A stretch of 53,716 nt of DNA from Phycisphaerae bacterium (GTDB lineage: Bacteria > Planctomycetota > Phycisphaerae > Sedimentisphaerales > SG8-4), in NCBI GenBank assembly GCA_030603035.1, contig JAUVYQ010000001.1, forward strand, positions 1-53,716. The letters are read 5' to 3'. Every line of letters starts with the position of its first letter. Position 1 is the first letter of the stretch. The position numbers and the translations under genes were made by a program. Positions 1 through 8,793 of this stretch are shown one piece after another. The notes under the pieces are model-generated. The model did not search any database, had not been told where the DNA came from, and saw only the letters and a program-made list of their open reading frames with translations.

Positions 1-117
1 GGTTATGAGATTGTTCGCAAGCGTCACGAACTTAAACCTTTGCAGCCTGAAACGTCACCGAGCGCCATAAAAGAAGTTAAGATTAACCGGAAGGATGGAG
101 CATATGTCGAAAGATAA
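1..117 (+). CDS. C-terminal tail of an upstream gene, possibly kdsB
   Basis: An open frame enters from the left edge and stops with TAA at 115-117, giving a basic tail that starts GYEIVRKRHELKP. It overlaps the chosen start of the next gene by 14 bases, the sort of overlap seen inside an operon. CMP-KDO synthetase (KdsB) often precedes pyrG and ends in an IDTPxDYE-type helix that this tail could continue, but too little is visible to be sure. The identity is a guess from context; the reading frame itself is seen directly. Confidence 0.4.
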   Translation, partial: GYEIVRKRHELKPLQPETSPSAIKEVKINRKDGAYVER

Positions 118-1879
118 AGACTTATTGGCTTCTGTTAGCGACACTTCAACCGAGAGTGAGTTTTTCTCGCCGGTACCGGCTGGCTATAAAAAGGGAAAAA
201 CACGCTATTGTTTTGTTATGGGCACCGTGATGAGCGGCCTTGGTAAAGGAATATTTTCATCCTGTCTTGCCAAGCTTATGCAGGATAAAGGGCTGAAGGT
301 TGCGCCAATCAAGCTCGAAGGTTATTTGAACATAGATTCCGGGACGCTGAATCCGTTTCGCCACGGCGAGGTGTTTGTGCTCGATGACGGTATGGAATGC
401 GATATGGATTTGGGCACCTATGAGAGGATGCTCGACCAGGATTTAAGCAAAGCAAACTTTGCGACAAGCGGGCAGATATTCAGCTCGATTTTGCACAAGG
501 AACGCCACGGCGACTACCTCGGCAGAGATGTTCAAATGATTCCTCACGTTACCGGCGAGGTCAAACTAAAACTTCGCCGGCTGGCAATGGAAACCGACGC
601 CGATATGGTATTTGTCGAGATTGGCGGCACGGTCGGCGATCTGGAAAATGCCTATTTTATCGAGGCGATGCGAGAGCTGGCTTACGAAGAAGGCCCGAAT
701 AGCTGCTGCTTCATGGCACTGACCTATATACTGGAGCCGAAAACCCTCGGCGAGCAGAAATCAAAGGCCGCTCAATTGGGCATCAAGCAGCTTATGCAAC
801 TGGGTGTTCAGCCGGATATCATCGCCTGCAGGGCAGCCAACCCTGTTAGCGAAAAGGTCCGGCAAAAAATAAGTGTTTACAGTAATGTCCCCTTTGAAAG
901 GGTCTTCAATATGCCCGATTCTGCCAGTATCTATATGATACCGGCTATGCTTAGAGATGCTGGCCTGGATTTTGAGGTCTTGCGGCTGCTCAAAATCGAG
1001 GACAGAATCGACCTGCGGCACGAACGAAAGGCCTGGGCCCGGTGGTGCGATTTCACCGACAAAATCGGCTCGGCTAATCGTGAAATAACCATCGGCATCA
1101 CGGGCAAATACACATCCGTGCGTGACAGCTATGCCTCGATAATCAATGCCCTTGAGCATGCTGGTATCGCCCTTGGCTCTGACATCAAAATAAAATGGAT
1201 TGAAACAACCGCTATTACCGATGAAAACGCAGCCGAACATCTGGCTGACGTTGATGGTATTATTGTCCCCGGCGGGTTCGGCACCCGCGGTGCGGAAGGA
1301 AAAATAAGCTGCGCAAAATATGCCAGAGAGAATAATTTGCCTTATCTGGGACTGTGTTTCGGCTTTCAAATGGCTGTTATAGAGTTTGCTCGCAATGTTT
1401 GCGGACTGACAGAAGCCAACAGCACTGAGATTGAGCCGGATTGTCCCGAGCCGGTAATCGATATATTGCCGGAGCAGAAAAAAATAGAAGGCCTGGGCGG
1501 AAATATGCGCCTCGGCGGAAGGGATATAGAATTAAAACCCCAGACGCTGGCGTGGGAGCTTTTTGGTAAGACTGATTCGGTTAGAATGCGATTCAGACAT
1601 CGTTACGAGGTTGCCCCGTGCTATATTGAACCGCTGGAAAAGGCCGGCCTTGTGTTTTCCGGCAAAGCACCCAATCAGCCGATTATGCAAATACTCGAAA
1701 TTCCCTCCCATCCGTACTTTTGCGGCACTCAGGCGCATCCCTGCTGGACTTCCCGCCCACTCAGACCTCAGCCAATGTTTGTGGGACTCGTCGCAGCGGC
1801 AATGCAAAAACATTACCCACAGGAAAAATTGCCCGATTGTATAAAGGCCACCCGGAAAGTGTGCAACCGCAATGATTAA
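104..1879 (+). CDS. pyrG: CTP synthase, divergent, with altered glutaminase triad
   Basis: CTP synthase makes CTP from UTP, ATP and glutamine in the cytoplasm (last step of pyrimidine synthesis). Residue numbers here count from an in-frame ATG at 95. The synthetase domain has the P-loop GTVMSGLGKG (43-52), HGEVF, the Mg-binding DMDLG (103-107) and VEIGGTVGD (174-182). The class I glutaminase domain has GGFGTRG (393-399), nucleophile Cys421 in LGLCFGFQ, RHRYEV, and His548. The triad Glu expected two residues after that His is Cys550 (AHPCW instead of the usual FHPEF). KLEGYLN (73-79) also replaces the usual KLDPYIN. I prefer the ATG at 104 because AAGGA at 91-95 is 8 bases upstream, whereas the ATG at 95 has no room for a ribosome site. 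Length is slightly over the usual 530-550 residues because of an N-terminal extension of about 35. Confidence 0.93.
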   Translation: MSKDKDLLASVSDTSTESEFFSPVPAGYKKGKTRYCFVMGTVMSGLGKGIFSSCLAKLMQDKGLKVAPIKLEGYLNIDSGTLNPFRHGEVFVLDDGMECDMDLGTYERMLDQDLSKANFATSGQIFSSILHKERHGDYLGRDVQMIPHVTGEVKLKLRRLAMETDADMVFVEIGGTVGDLENAYFIEAMRELAYEEGPNSCCFMALTYILEPKTLGEQKSKAAQLGIKQLMQLGVQPDIIACRAANPVSEKVRQKISVYSNVPFERVFNMPDSASIYMIPAMLRDAGLDFEVLRLLKIEDRIDLRHERKAWARWCDFTDKIGSANREITIGITGKYTSVRDSYASIINALEHAGIALGSDIKIKWIETTAITDENAAEHLADVDGIIVPGGFGTRGAEGKISCAKYARENNLPYLGLCFGFQMAVIEFARNVCGLTEANSTEIEPDCPEPVIDILPEQKKIEGLGGNMRLGGRDIELKPQTLAWELFGKTDSVRMRFRHRYEVAPCYIEPLEKAGLVFSGKAPNQPIMQILEIPSHPYFCGTQAHPCWTSRPLRPQPMFVGLVAAAMQKHYPQEKLPDCIKATRKVCNRND

Positions 1880-1907
1880 CGGCTGGTTATAAAGGTTCAG
1901 TGCCTGC

Positions 1908-2282
1908 CTATTTATTAGCTTCTTCGAGTTCTGCTTTAAGTTCCTTTATTTGTACTTTGAGAGTCTCATTCTCATCACGCAGTTTTGCGTTTTGTTCCAT
2001 AACGGCCACTAAAACTTTATCCACCTGCTCTTTAATGTTTTGCTGTGCTTTCTCTTTCCAGGCGTTTTTTTCTTGCAGGGATTTTTCAAGCAGCTCTTTT
2101 TGCCTTTCGATTTCCGTGTCGCGCCGCTCTAATTCTTTCTTTAACTGCATGTTTTCAGCGGCTATGAGCCTGCTCCTTTTTGTATTCGATAGGTTTTCCT
2201 CTTCGTCACAGCCTGCAATTAACGCAATGACAACAACAATACCAACTGCTAAAACAAATGTTTTCTGGGCCCGTCTTTTCAT
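1908..2282 (-). CDS. Small coiled-coil lipoprotein
   Basis: A 124-residue protein with a basic N-terminus, a hydrophobic stretch at about 9-23 and the lipobox LIAGC, so Cys25 should become the lipidated first residue. The rest is nearly all Lys/Glu/Gln/Leu heptads (about 40-123), a long coiled coil like Lpp-type or other murein-associated spacers. The ribosome site AAAGGA lies 6-7 bases before the ATG. It follows mtnP on the same strand after an 81-base gap and could be cotranscribed. No specific family is recognised; the envelope location follows from the lipobox. Confidence 0.8.
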   Translation of the reverse strand: MKRRAQKTFVLAVGIVVVIALIAGCDEEENLSNTKRSRLIAAENMQLKKELERRDTEIERQKELLEKSLQEKNAWKEKAQQNIKEQVDKVLVAVMEQNAKLRDENETLKVQIKELKAELEEANK

Positions 2283-2363
2283 TTTGTATCCTTTCGAATC
2301 TAACTACATTTCCAATATCGGCCCCTACTATACCAGTACTTCTCCCATTGTCAAGGTTTTGGG

Positions 2364-3239
2364 CTATTCAAAAAGCACTTTCAATTTTTCTTTATCAGCC
2401 GGGTCGATTTGGCTCTGGTCCGTCCACACGGCCAAATCGAGACTTTTTCTACACGGGCAGTCCTCGTAAACAAGTTCACGCCCGCTTGTCAAAACGGCCT
2501 TTATAAGTTCCAGACAATTATTTGTTGCCGTTTGTAGATTTGAAATAATCTCTTTTAGAAGTGTTTGCCTGTCTTTTTCCGCCTCGTGGGGGCGCCAGCA
2601 GTCATAATCACTGGCTAATGCAACCAGTGCGTAGCAGATTTGTGCCTCTCTGGCCAGTTTGGCTTCGGGCATAGCGGTCATACCAATCAAATCGCCGCCC
2701 CAGGCACGGTGCATAAGCGATTCAGCCCTTGTGGAAAACTGAGGCCCTTCCATACATACATAGGTACCTTTCGGATGTGTCTTTATATCGACGTCTTTAG
2801 CTGCATTTAGAAGTGTTTTTCGAAGTCGCTCGCAAACCGGCTCAGCCATTTCGCAGTGCACCGCTGCAAAACCATCGAAGAAGCTGTTTGTCCGTCTAAA
2901 CGTCTTATCGATAAACTGGTCAACGATGACCAGCTCGCCGGGAGCGATTTCCTCGCGAAGCGAGCCTACTGCACCGCTGCCTATCACCGTATGAACGCCG
3001 AGCTTTTTCAAGGCAAAAATGTTGGCTGCAAACGGGACCTCGCTCGGAGAAAGTTTATGCCCTTTGCCGTGGCGATTCAAGAATGCGATTTGCTTTTTGC
3101 CCACTCTGCCGATGCAAATGGCCGTGCTCGGCTTGCCGAACGGCGTTTCGATGTCGTGAAATTCTGCGTCAATTAGATGCTCGGCCAGCGCATCGCCCAG
3201 CCCTGTGCCGCCTATTATACCTATTAATTCTTCCGCCAT
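2364..3239 (-). CDS. mtnP: S-methyl-5'-thioadenosine phosphorylase
   Basis: This cytoplasmic enzyme splits methylthioadenosine with phosphate into adenine and methylthioribose-1-phosphate (methionine salvage, polyamine by-product removal). Family marks in order: IGIIGGTGL (6-14), TPFGKPS, FLNRHGKGH (53-61), SGAVGSL (88-94), DQFIDKT, GTYVCMEGPQFSTRAES (158-174), GMTAMPEAKLAREAQ, and SDYDCW (210-215). The Asp pair in the last motif marks MTAP and 6-aminopurine specificity, as opposed to the Asn of inosine/guanosine phosphorylases. The 291-residue length is normal. AAGGAG lies 9 bases before the ATG. It is divergent from the subtilase gene across a 192-base gap. metK, the other end of S-adenosylmethionine metabolism, is also in the window but not adjacent. 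Confidence 0.92.
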   Translation of the reverse strand: MAEELIGIIGGTGLGDALAEHLIDAEFHDIETPFGKPSTAICIGRVGKKQIAFLNRHGKGHKLSPSEVPFAANIFALKKLGVHTVIGSGAVGSLREEIAPGELVIVDQFIDKTFRRTNSFFDGFAAVHCEMAEPVCERLRKTLLNAAKDVDIKTHPKGTYVCMEGPQFSTRAESLMHRAWGGDLIGMTAMPEAKLAREAQICYALVALASDYDCWRPHEAEKDRQTLLKEIISNLQTATNNCLELIKAVLTSGRELVYEDCPCRKSLDLAVWTDQSQIDPADKEKLKVLFE

Positions 3240-3350
3240 TTGCCACAGCTCCTTGTAAAATTGCCGTTATGTTACATGGTTAAAGCTATATTTACAAGAC
3301 GAAAACCTGTATTTTGGCCCCGCTGAAAATATCTGTTTTGAAATTTATAG

Positions 3351-3379
3351 TTGAATTGCACGCTCCAGTGTGATAAAAT
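3351..3379 (+). promoter_or_regulatory. Likely sigma-70 promoter for the subtilase gene
   Basis: TTGAAT at 3351-3356, a 17-base spacer and TAAAAT at 3374-3379 make a good housekeeping promoter, placed about 50 bases before the subtilase start in the divergent gap with mtnP. Seen by eye only. Confidence 0.5.
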
Positions 3380-3431
3380 GAGCGTTAACACGTTCACAAC
3401 CGAAAACATATAGCGACATAAGAGGTGGGCG

Positions 3432-4898
3432 ATGAGAAAAAATCTTCCAGCCCTAATGGCAGCTTTTTTGCTCTTGTACTTTGCCGAAATTGGCTTTGCC
3501 GGTCTGGCTGTCCGCCCGGCAAGGCTCAGGGCTGCCGGCAGACCAAGGTGGGTCCCGAATGAAATCGTCGTGAAATTCAAAGAAGGCGTCTCTAAAAATC
3601 GCATCGACCGGATAAATCAACGGCACGGAACTTCTGTATTGTACACCAGTCCCTTTGCCGGCTTCAAAAGGATTAAGCTCCCTGCCGGAAGAACAGCCAG
3701 GCAGGCGGTCGAACTCTATAATCGCGAGCCTGACGTGGAGTATGCTGAATTAAACTATTACGCCTACGCCCTTTTTGTACCTGACGACCCCCTTTATTCC
3801 TATCAGTGGCACTTCAATGATGCCTTCGCCGGAATAAATATAGAACCGGCCTGGGACATCACAACCGGCGACCCCAATGTTATAGTAGCAGTTATTGATA
3901 CCGGCGTTGCCTACGAAAATTTTAAAGGCTTCGAACAGGCTCCCGATTTAGCCAATACCAACTTTGTAGCGGGCTATAATTTTGTCAAAGACAATGAGCA
4001 CGCCAATGACGATGACGGACATGGCACTCACGTTACGGGAACCATTGCCCAAAGCACAAACAATGGTATTGGTGTGGCAGGCGTAGCCTTTAATTGCTCT
4101 ATTATGCCGGTAAAGGTGTTAGCCAAACGGGGCCTAGTCAGCTCCGGCAGCTACGCCGATGTTGCCTCTGGAATTTATTTTGCCACTGACAACGGCGCAG
4201 ACGTTATCAATATGAGTCTGGGCGGTCCCGGCGATTCAAATACTTTAAGAGATGCAGTTGCTTACGCTTATGGAGAAGGTGTAACCATTGTCTGTGCCGC
4301 AGGAAACGACGGAGATGGTGGGGAGGCGAGTTACCCGGCTGCTTACGATGACTATTGCATTGCAGTAGGTGCCACCAGATACGACCAGACCAGGGCATAC
4401 TATTCCACTACCGGAAGCTATTTGGACCTGACTGCACCGGGAGGAGACATCTACGTCGACCAAAACGGAGACGGTTACGCTGACGGTATCTTGCAGCAAA
4501 CCTTTGGCAACAACCCCAAGGACTGGGGCTACCGGTTTTATCAGGGCACTTCTATGGCGGCGCCTCACGTCAGTGGTATAGCTGCTTTACTAATATCCAT
4601 CGGTGTCACCGGCCCGGACGTCATCAGAGAAGCTCTGCAGAACACCGCAAGAGACCTTGGCTCCACCGGATGGGATGAAGAATACGGCTGGGGACTGGTC
4701 GATGCTTATGCGGCTTTGAACTATTATCACATCCCGGGTGACTTTAACTACGATGGCTCGGTCGATTTGGACGATTTGAGGACACTTGCAAGCAATTGGC
4801 TCGGAGATGACCCGCTCGTGGACATTGCTCCCGCCGGTGGTGACGGCATCGTCAACTTCCTGGATTTCGCAAAATTTGCCGAAAACTGGAACTATTAA
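3432..4898 (+). CDS. Secreted subtilisin-like serine protease with dockerin-like tail
   Basis: A 488-residue S8 family protease. Order: signal peptide (about 1-23), an Inhibitor_I9-like propeptide (about 40-115, starting VPNEIVVKFKEGV), then the catalytic domain with Asp in VIDTG (about 155), His in GHGTHVTGT (about 198), oxyanion Asn in AAGND (about 291) and Ser in GTSMAAPHVSG (about 374). The C-terminus (about 436-488) has two Ca-binding-like loops, GDFNYDGSVDLDDL and GGDGIVNFLDF, each followed by a NW helix end. This dockerin-like repeat pair is typical of Planctomycetota secreted enzymes. An AGGTGG-type ribosome site precedes the ATG. It stands alone with its own promoter. Expected role: extracellular or surface protein degradation; substrate unknown. 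Confidence 0.9.
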   Translation: MRKNLPALMAAFLLLYFAEIGFAGLAVRPARLRAAGRPRWVPNEIVVKFKEGVSKNRIDRINQRHGTSVLYTSPFAGFKRIKLPAGRTARQAVELYNREPDVEYAELNYYAYALFVPDDPLYSYQWHFNDAFAGINIEPAWDITTGDPNVIVAVIDTGVAYENFKGFEQAPDLANTNFVAGYNFVKDNEHANDDDGHGTHVTGTIAQSTNNGIGVAGVAFNCSIMPVKVLAKRGLVSSGSYADVASGIYFATDNGADVINMSLGGPGDSNTLRDAVAYAYGEGVTIVCAAGNDGDGGEASYPAAYDDYCIAVGATRYDQTRAYYSTTGSYLDLTAPGGDIYVDQNGDGYADGILQQTFGNNPKDWGYRFYQGTSMAAPHVSGIAALLISIGVTGPDVIREALQNTARDLGSTGWDEEYGWGLVDAYAALNYYHIPGDFNYDGSVDLDDLRTLASNWLGDDPLVDIAPAGGDGIVNFLDFAKFAENWNY

Positions 4899-5052
4899 CC
4901 TCTGAATTACTAATGAAACTTGGGTGGCACCCTCTCGTGCTTCGCAGAGTAGTACAAACTTGTTTGGGGGTGTTAAAAATGCCTTATTCGTGTGCCTGAA
5001 GTAATTGTTTGTTTCATTTGCTTACCAAATTTCAATAGTATAATCAACGGTT

Positions 5053-6042
5053 ATGAGTTTGGCTCAAGGCATAAAGCAGAAGGCAATCGAGCTGGGTTTC
5101 GACCTGGCCGGCATAACCGATGCTTCCGCTCTGAACAACGAGCAGTTCGAATTGTTCACTGATTGGCTGGCCTTTGGCTACGCAGGCCGAATGGACTATA
5201 TGCGGAAGAATCTTGACAAACGCACAAGCCCTGCCAAACTGCTTAAAAATGCTCAGTCGGTTATATGTGTCGGCTTGAATTACACCCCCCCAAAAACACA
5301 AAAACAACCGCCAGAACCAACGGACCCAACCGGCAGGGTAGCAAACTACGCCCAATATGAAGATTATCACCTCTTTATAAAAAAACAGTTACGCAAACTG
5401 CTCGCCTTTGTCAGCTCTATCGCCGGCACCGGCCTGCAGTTCAAAATCTGTGTTGACTTGGCACCGTTGGCCGAGAGGGCATTGGCCGCCAGGGCCGGCC
5501 TGGGCTTTATCGGAAAAAATCATATGCTAATCAATCCCACACTGGGCCCACAGATTTTTTTAGGCGAAATAATAACGACTCTTATGCTACAAACTGATGA
5601 GCCAATCACGCCCGAATGTTCAAACTGCAATAAATGTATCGATGCCTGTCCGACAGGGGCCTTGAGGGCCGACGGCCAATTTGACGCCAATAAGTGCATC
5701 AGCTATTTGACAATTGAATACTCCCAAGGGGGACGCCTCTCGGCGAAAGGGCAGGTGCCTGCCGATTTGGCTGAGAAAATAGGCGCTCGGCTCTTCGGCT
5801 GCGATGAATGTGTTCTTGCTTGTCCCTACCAAAAAGATGCACCCGCCTGCAAAAATAAGCAGTTCAAATTCTATAATGATAGGGCCGAACTCAACCTGCA
5901 CTGGATTTTGAATATGACGCAGGAGGACTTCGAGGCCAACTTCGCCGATTCTCCAATTAACCGCTTAGGACTTGACCGCTTAAAAAGAAACGCCCAAATC
6001 TGCCTTGTGAATATAACGGCAAAAAAGAGACAGGGAAATTAA
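5053..6042 (+). CDS. queG: Epoxyqueuosine reductase
   Basis: QueG reduces epoxyqueuosine to queuosine in tRNA anticodons using cobalamin and two [4Fe-4S] clusters. The 329-residue protein has the cobalamin-binding N-terminal part, Asp135 in CVDLAPLAERALAA (matching the catalytic acid of the family), GFIGKNHMLI, then two ferredoxin-type clusters: CSNCNKCIDACP (Cys189, 192, 195, 199) and Cys215 with CDECVLACP (Cys250, 253, 257). It lacks the C-terminal HEAT domain of longer homologues. The ribosome site is weak. The next gene begins 12 bases after the stop, so they are probably cotranscribed. Confidence 0.92.
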   Translation: MSLAQGIKQKAIELGFDLAGITDASALNNEQFELFTDWLAFGYAGRMDYMRKNLDKRTSPAKLLKNAQSVICVGLNYTPPKTQKQPPEPTDPTGRVANYAQYEDYHLFIKKQLRKLLAFVSSIAGTGLQFKICVDLAPLAERALAARAGLGFIGKNHMLINPTLGPQIFLGEIITTLMLQTDEPITPECSNCNKCIDACPTGALRADGQFDANKCISYLTIEYSQGGRLSAKGQVPADLAEKIGARLFGCDECVLACPYQKDAPACKNKQFKFYNDRAELNLHWILNMTQEDFEANFADSPINRLGLDRLKRNAQICLVNITAKKRQGN

Positions 6043-6054
6043 TCAAGGAGTATC

Positions 6055-6855
6055 ATGGATAAAGAATACATCAACAAACTTGCTGAAAACCCTAATTTTA
6101 TCCCGGGCATTTATAATTACTGTGACCGATGGTGCCAGCGCTGTCCATTCACATCCCGCTGTATGAACTTTGCATTGAGTGAAGAACAATTCGATGACCC
6201 ACAGTCCTGGGACATAAATAACAAGGCCTTCTGGGATAAATTATCTGAAATCTTCCAAGTTACCCTTGAGATGGTCAAGGAAACCGCAGTAGAGCATGGT
6301 ATTGACCTTGATACTCTCGACCTTCAGCAGGCTACAGAAGAATATGAAATCACTCGGGACATAGCAGAGAATCACGAATGTTGTCAGGCGGCAAAAGAAT
6401 ATGGGCAAATCGTGAAAAATTGGTTCGATTCAGCAGGTGAGCTATTTGAACAAAAGGCAGATGACCTGGGTCTGAAAACACAACTTGAACTGCCGAATTC
6501 CAACCCAACCAAAGAAGCAGCCGACCTCAAGGATGCGGTGGATGTAATCCGATGGTATCAGCATTTTATCTATGTTAAACTTCTAAGAGCAATTCGAGGC
6601 AGCATTGAAGAAACTTCTCAGGATTTAGATGAGTTTCCCAAAGATTCAGATGGCTCAGCAAAAATTGCTTTAATCGCAATGGACCGCTCGATTGCTGCAT
6701 GGGGCCAGATGCTTGAGTATTTCCCGCAAAACGAAGACGACATCCTCAACATCCTTGTGCATCTTGATCGATTACGCAGAAAAGTGGAGGTAGTACGTCC
6801 AGATGCAAGGGCATTTGTCCGACCGGGATTCGATTATGTAGATAAGCATAGCTAA
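6055..6855 (+). CDS. Unknown protein with N-terminal four-Cys cluster
   Basis: A 266-residue protein I do not recognise. It has a compact Cys cluster near the N-terminus, C23-x3-C27-x2-C30-x5-C36, suited to zinc or an Fe-S cluster, and a second possible pair CC at about 106-107. The rest is acidic and largely helical with no signal peptide or membrane segment, so it is probably cytoplasmic. It begins 12 bases after queG with a clear AAGGAG site, suggesting a two-gene operon. The cluster and the partner suggest a metal- or redox-linked role, but this is inference only. Confidence 0.75.
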   Translation: MDKEYINKLAENPNFIPGIYNYCDRWCQRCPFTSRCMNFALSEEQFDDPQSWDINNKAFWDKLSEIFQVTLEMVKETAVEHGIDLDTLDLQQATEEYEITRDIAENHECCQAAKEYGQIVKNWFDSAGELFEQKADDLGLKTQLELPNSNPTKEAADLKDAVDVIRWYQHFIYVKLLRAIRGSIEETSQDLDEFPKDSDGSAKIALIAMDRSIAAWGQMLEYFPQNEDDILNILVHLDRLRRKVEVVRPDARAFVRPGFDYVDKHS

Positions 6856-6856
6856 T

Positions 6857-6940
6857 CGCAATACGCATCACGCAATACGCAATACGACTATGCCATTGCG
6901 AGGCCTACAAACCAGGCCGAAGCAATCTCAAAAAAACAAT
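6857..6940. repeat. Low-complexity word repeats after the queG operon
   Basis: The stretch has several partial copies of ACGCAATACGC, followed by CATTGCGAGGC…GCCGAAGCAATCTC. The second part has an inverse-oriented relative near 11488-11513 (GAGATTGCTTCGCTTGCAATG). These are non-coding repeat words of the type found in many gaps of this window. Confidence 0.6.
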
Positions 6941-6995
6941 TTAATCATCAATATTTGTCCTCGAATAAAGTGAAGGAATCACTAATCAACTATCA

Positions 6996-7029
6996 ACAAA
7001 AAAGGCCGAGCAAAAACAGCCCGGCCTTG
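6996..7029 (-). terminator. Rho-independent terminator of the sigma/anti-sigma operon
   Basis: Read on the minus strand: stem AAGGCCG, a 12-base loop, CGGCCTT, then a run of T. It lies about 22 bases past the stop of the anti-sigma-like gene, where a terminator is expected. Confidence 0.8.
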
Positions 7030-7050
7030 AGAATTTTCAAAACAAAGCCA

Positions 7051-8793
7051 TTACTCATTTGCTTTTGGCAAATTCTCTGGATCGAAAATCCCATCAGGAA
7101 ATTTGGGATTAGTCCTAAGATAAATCTTCTTAATACTAATAATATTATTATGGGTGTCAGCGGGATTCCAGCTCTTTATTGTTTTTGGATACCATTGCCC
7201 TTCCTCTGTCTGCTCAAATTCAACTACTTCTCTGACTCGATTATCTGCCCACTGTTTTTTGATATTGTTCTTTTCTATGTGTTCAAGCCACGTTTTATCT
7301 TCCTGCCAGGGTGCTTCGAATGATTCATGTTGCTCAAATCGCTGGCAAATGTAATCTCGTTCCGGATTTAAGTAGCACCTTGTTCTTTTGGGTGGTACAG
7401 CCCAAACTTGTTGTGTACTGTCCGTTCCTGTTCTTCCTTGAGCTGTTATCTCCACGCATATTACGTTATGTTTTTTCGAGTATTCATTTTCAACGATAGT
7501 AAACGGGCAGGAACCTGAAAAAGTGGAAACAAAATGAACACCCCACCCAAAGTCGGCCAAATCATTATCCGCACGTAAGTCACCCAAGGGCATGTATTTT
7601 CTTGGCTGGGCGACCCACTTATCATTTTCTCGACTAACCACATATTGGAACTTTTCATCATACAGGTCAACGTTGCAAATTTCACCGTTCTGTTTCCACC
7701 AAGCTAACTGGGACTCAAATGTGTTTCCCATTTCTTTTTTGAACGTAAGCCAGTTTTCCCGCCATTCTTTTTGTCCTGTCCGAGGTAGCCTAAATTCGTC
7801 AATCCTTTGGGTCTTGTTGTTTCGATAAATCACAGATATGCCGTGAGTTAAGAAAGTATCAAGTTTCTCATCAAAACAACTGTTAGTCACAAGAGCAATA
7901 TACCTTGAAGGCGCCGATTCTCTATGGGAACCGTACATTTCCAGAATTTGGGATACTTCTTTACTTGGGAGGTTGTTGATAACTTTTGCCGACCTTGGAA
8001 CTCCAAGTTCATAAATATCCGCTGGGCCATTCTCAGGATAGTCGAAGTACGCATTTGCTTCAATGGTAATGTTTCCATTTGCATCGAATGCTTTCTGATT
8101 AAGAAAAATGGGTAAATTTTTCTCTGCATCAACTGTCATTTTTATTTCCATAGGTGTTCCAAATGGTGAACAGCTAATTTTGAAAACAGTGGTCTCTTTT
8201 CCTTCATATATGCTTTTCTCCTGACTAATCTTTGCGGCGCCCTCATTGAAGTGCTTTATCATAGATTCCCAATAATCCCAAACTGACCCCATTTTCCTGA
8301 ATTCATCGTTAGGCATGTAGGAAATCGTAATCGTTTTCGACTTTGGATCATACTTATTGAGTATATCTCTGTGGCGGTATTGAATTTCTCCGGAAGGCCG
8401 CTTGCTTGCATGTATCCGAGATTCGAAAGAAATCCAGCCTTCGAATCTGTCTGGTTTTCCTGAGTATGCTCCCTCTATCACGCCATGCAGCCAGGGCATT
8501 TTTTTCATATTTTCCATTACTTGGCCCAATGCGACACTTGCGCCGTTGATTGAGCCGCCGAAATAATGTATACCTACCATTACTGCAATAATTATCACCG
8601 CCGCAGCGGCTAATTTCGTTATTCGACTTTTCATAATAATTCTCCAAATCTTCGGCTCAAGTTTAGCCGATTTTATCTTTTTGGATTCGGCCAGTACCTT
8701 GGAAATTTCACTATGAACTCTTTCATCCAGCTCGGCACTGGCGGATAAATGTAACTTCTTAATCAACTTGTCTATATTATCTGCTGGCCTCAT
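7051..8793 (-). CDS. Anti-sigma-like membrane protein with large C-terminal sensor domain
   Basis: A 580-residue protein. The N-terminus (about 1-45) is helical and charged, with LDERVHSEISKVLAESKK, as in proteins encoded next to ECF sigma genes in Phycisphaerae. One membrane segment follows (about 59-79, KLAAAAVIIIAVMVGI). The remaining ~500 residues lie outside the cytoplasm and match no domain I can name; the part after residue 90 (LGQVMENMKKMPWLHGVI…) resembles periplasmic outer-membrane-lipoprotein-sorting-like sheets. The start ATG overlaps the stop of the sigma gene (ATGA, 8790-8793), so the pair is translationally coupled. Likely role: holds the sigma factor at the membrane and releases it on an envelope signal (inference from context). 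Confidence 0.75.
   Translation of the reverse strand: MRPADNIDKLIKKLHLSASAELDERVHSEISKVLAESKKIKSAKLEPKIWRIIMKSRITKLAAAAVIIIAVMVGIHYFGGSINGASVALGQVMENMKKMPWLHGVIEGAYSGKPDRFEGWISFESRIHASKRPSGEIQYRHRDILNKYDPKSKTITISYMPNDEFRKMGSVWDYWESMIKHFNEGAAKISQEKSIYEGKETTVFKISCSPFGTPMEIKMTVDAEKNLPIFLNQKAFDANGNITIEANAYFDYPENGPADIYELGVPRSAKVINNLPSKEVSQILEMYGSHRESAPSRYIALVTNSCFDEKLDTFLTHGISVIYRNNKTQRIDEFRLPRTGQKEWRENWLTFKKEMGNTFESQLAWWKQNGEICNVDLYDEKFQYVVSRENDKWVAQPRKYMPLGDLRADNDLADFGWGVHFVSTFSGSCPFTIVENEYSKKHNVICVEITAQGRTGTDSTQQVWAVPPKRTRCYLNPERDYICQRFEQHESFEAPWQEDKTWLEHIEKNNIKKQWADNRVREVVEFEQTEEGQWYPKTIKSWNPADTHNNIISIKKIYLRTNPKFPDGIFDPENLPKANE

Noticed and set aside
761..1369. 202-codon open frame on the minus strand inside pyrG
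   Set aside because: It is fully antisense to a clear CTP synthase, has no family features and no ribosome site.
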